From an uncultured bacterium (GTDB lineage Bacteria > Cyanobacteriota > Vampirovibrionia > Gastranaerophilales > Gastranaerophilaceae), in assembly GCA_958366705.1 (NCBI GenBank), contig CATXCB010000031.1:1-5259 (forward strand): DNA of 5,259 nt, read 5' to 3'. Below, in pieces: positions 4,351 to 5,259 of this stretch. The notes under the pieces are model-generated. The model was not told the origin of the DNA, ran no database searches, and saw nothing but the letters and a program-made list of their open reading frames with translations. The translations under genes were made by a program, and so were the position numbers. How positions within the stretch are numbered: the stretch's first letter is position 1; every line of letters starts with the position of its first letter.

Positions 4351-5190
4351 ATGAGTACAAGAAAGACGATAGGAGGGGCTTTGGGAGCTATCATTGTATT
4401 GATAGTAGCTCAAATATTAGCTCAGTTAGTGGCAAGTTTGTTTGTTTTGGTTAAAATTCCAGAAGGTATATGCAATATTATAGCAGGAATTATATATGTT
4501 GGATTAGCATTTGTTTTAAGTGAATTATTTTCAAAAAGACTACTTAAAATAAAAATAGAAAATTTGGGAATGCCAAAATTTTCAATTAAAGCTAAATGGA
4601 TTATTGTAGGTGTATTATTACCTGTGATAGTAAAAGCGGTTTATCTTTTTTTCTTTTCTGGAAAGTACGTTTCTTCTGGAATGAATAGTAATCAGATTTT
4701 TTCAACACTGAGTGCTGGTATTGCTTTTACAGGCATAGCCGCTGGTTTTGTTGAAGAAATGGTTTTTCGTGGAGTTATTCTAAATCTGTTAAAAGAGAAA
4801 TGGAATATTAAAGTAGCTGTATTAATTCCATCAGTTTTATTTGGATTAGTACATATTATAGGAATGGATTTTTCCATTATAAGTAGCCTGTTGGTTCTTA
4901 TTGCTGGAACAATGGTGGGAATAATGTTCTCAATGGTTGCTATTGAAAGTGGTTCTGTTTGGAACAGCGGAATTGTCCATTCACTTTGGAATATTTTAAT
5001 TATTGGCGGCGGTTTATCAATAAGCGAAAAGGCAGATGAATATTCGGTTATGACATATGTACTTGATTCAAAAGACTTTGTTTTCACTGGTGGAGAATTT
5101 GGAATTGAATCATCAATTATTGCACTATTAGGTTATGTTATAGTTACTTTAGCAGCAATATGTATGATTAAGAAAAAAGCAAAAGTGTAA
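4351..5190 (+). CDS. CPBP-family intramembrane glutamic protease
   Basis: This 279-residue polytopic membrane protein belongs to the CPBP (CAAX protease / Abi) family. All three family motifs are visible: E135-E136-xxx-R140 (EEMVFRG), F164-xxx-H168 (FGLVH) and H210-xxx-N214 (HSLWN), so it should be catalytically competent. About seven or eight hydrophobic segments are seen, for example 8-33, 39-60, 83-102, 120-135, 154-170, 176-198, 207-222 and 255-273. In Firmicutes such proteins act in bacteriocin self-immunity, peptide processing or membrane stress; the substrate here cannot be read from the sequence and no bacteriocin gene is adjacent. ATG 4351 has AAAGGAG (4336-4342) upstream and is preferred to the Met codon at 4306, which has none. 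It has its own promoter and looks like monocistronic cargo. Confidence 0.92.
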   Translation: MSTRKTIGGALGAIIVLIVAQILAQLVASLFVLVKIPEGICNIIAGIIYVGLAFVLSELFSKRLLKIKIENLGMPKFSIKAKWIIVGVLLPVIVKAVYLFFFSGKYVSSGMNSNQIFSTLSAGIAFTGIAAGFVEEMVFRGVILNLLKEKWNIKVAVLIPSVLFGLVHIIGMDFSIISSLLVLIAGTMVGIMFSMVAIESGSVWNSGIVHSLWNILIIGGGLSISEKADEYSVMTYVLDSKDFVFTGGEFGIESSIIALLGYVIVTLAAICMIKKKAKV

Positions 5191-5259
5191 TAAGTATCAA
5201 AAAACAAACCTTAAATGAAAAACTAACTTCCACCTTTAGTCTGTTTTGCTCTACATTAG

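Noticed and set aside
4692..5087. Long minus-strand frame inside the protease gene
   Set aside because: It is antisense to a gene with complete family motifs and has no start signals of its own. The same applies to the antisense frames at 1018-1209, 2068-2256, 3157-3363 and 3242-3490.
5191..5259. Possible right attachment site at the window end (CATTAG also follows tRNA-Leu)
   Set aside because: Only about six bases match the sequence at the tRNA-Leu 3' end, which is expected by chance. I see no clear feature in this tail.

Overview
The window looks like an AT-rich, low-GC Gram-positive chromosome, most likely a gut Clostridia or Lachnospiraceae species. The evidence is strong AGGAGG-type ribosome binding sites, near-consensus sigma-A promoters, tRNA genes without an encoded CCA, and the protein families present. 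The genus is an inference; nothing in the window fixes it.

Layout. Bases 1-233 are the end of a chromosomal tRNA array: the 3' part of tRNA-Asp(GUC), a hairpin spacer, a complete tRNA-Leu(UAA) and a bidirectional terminator. A compact mobile-element module abuts the array (about 245-3556). Its leftward operon reads, in order of transcription, a small unrecognised beta-rich protein (2490-2810), a candidate replication origin made of two hairpins (2384-2477), an HUH rolling-circle Rep (1514-2347) and a tyrosine integrase (265-1521). An XRE-family repressor (2970-3386) is transcribed the other way. Between the divergent starts lie two back-to-back TTGACA-N17 promoters and two matching 17-bp operators, so the region looks like a phage-style genetic switch. 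Just after the repressor is a GC-rich island (3398-3463, 45 of 66 bases G/C) with a 12-bp bulged inverted repeat and nic-like sequences, a candidate origin of transfer. A terminator follows.

The right-hand part (3545-5259) looks like accessory cargo or neighbouring accessory DNA. It holds a small membrane-anchored protein (minus strand), a divergent 71-residue HTH regulator with palindromes in the shared control region, and a CPBP-family intramembrane protease with its own promoter.

Proposed working model: the element sits integrated beside tRNA-Leu. The repressor holds the leftward operon off. When released, integrase excises the element, Rep and the small protein replicate it by rolling circle, and the GC-rich site may allow mobilisation by a relaxase supplied in trans. 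No relaxase, coupling protein or secretion gene is visible. The right end (second att site) was not found in this window, so the true size of the element is unknown.
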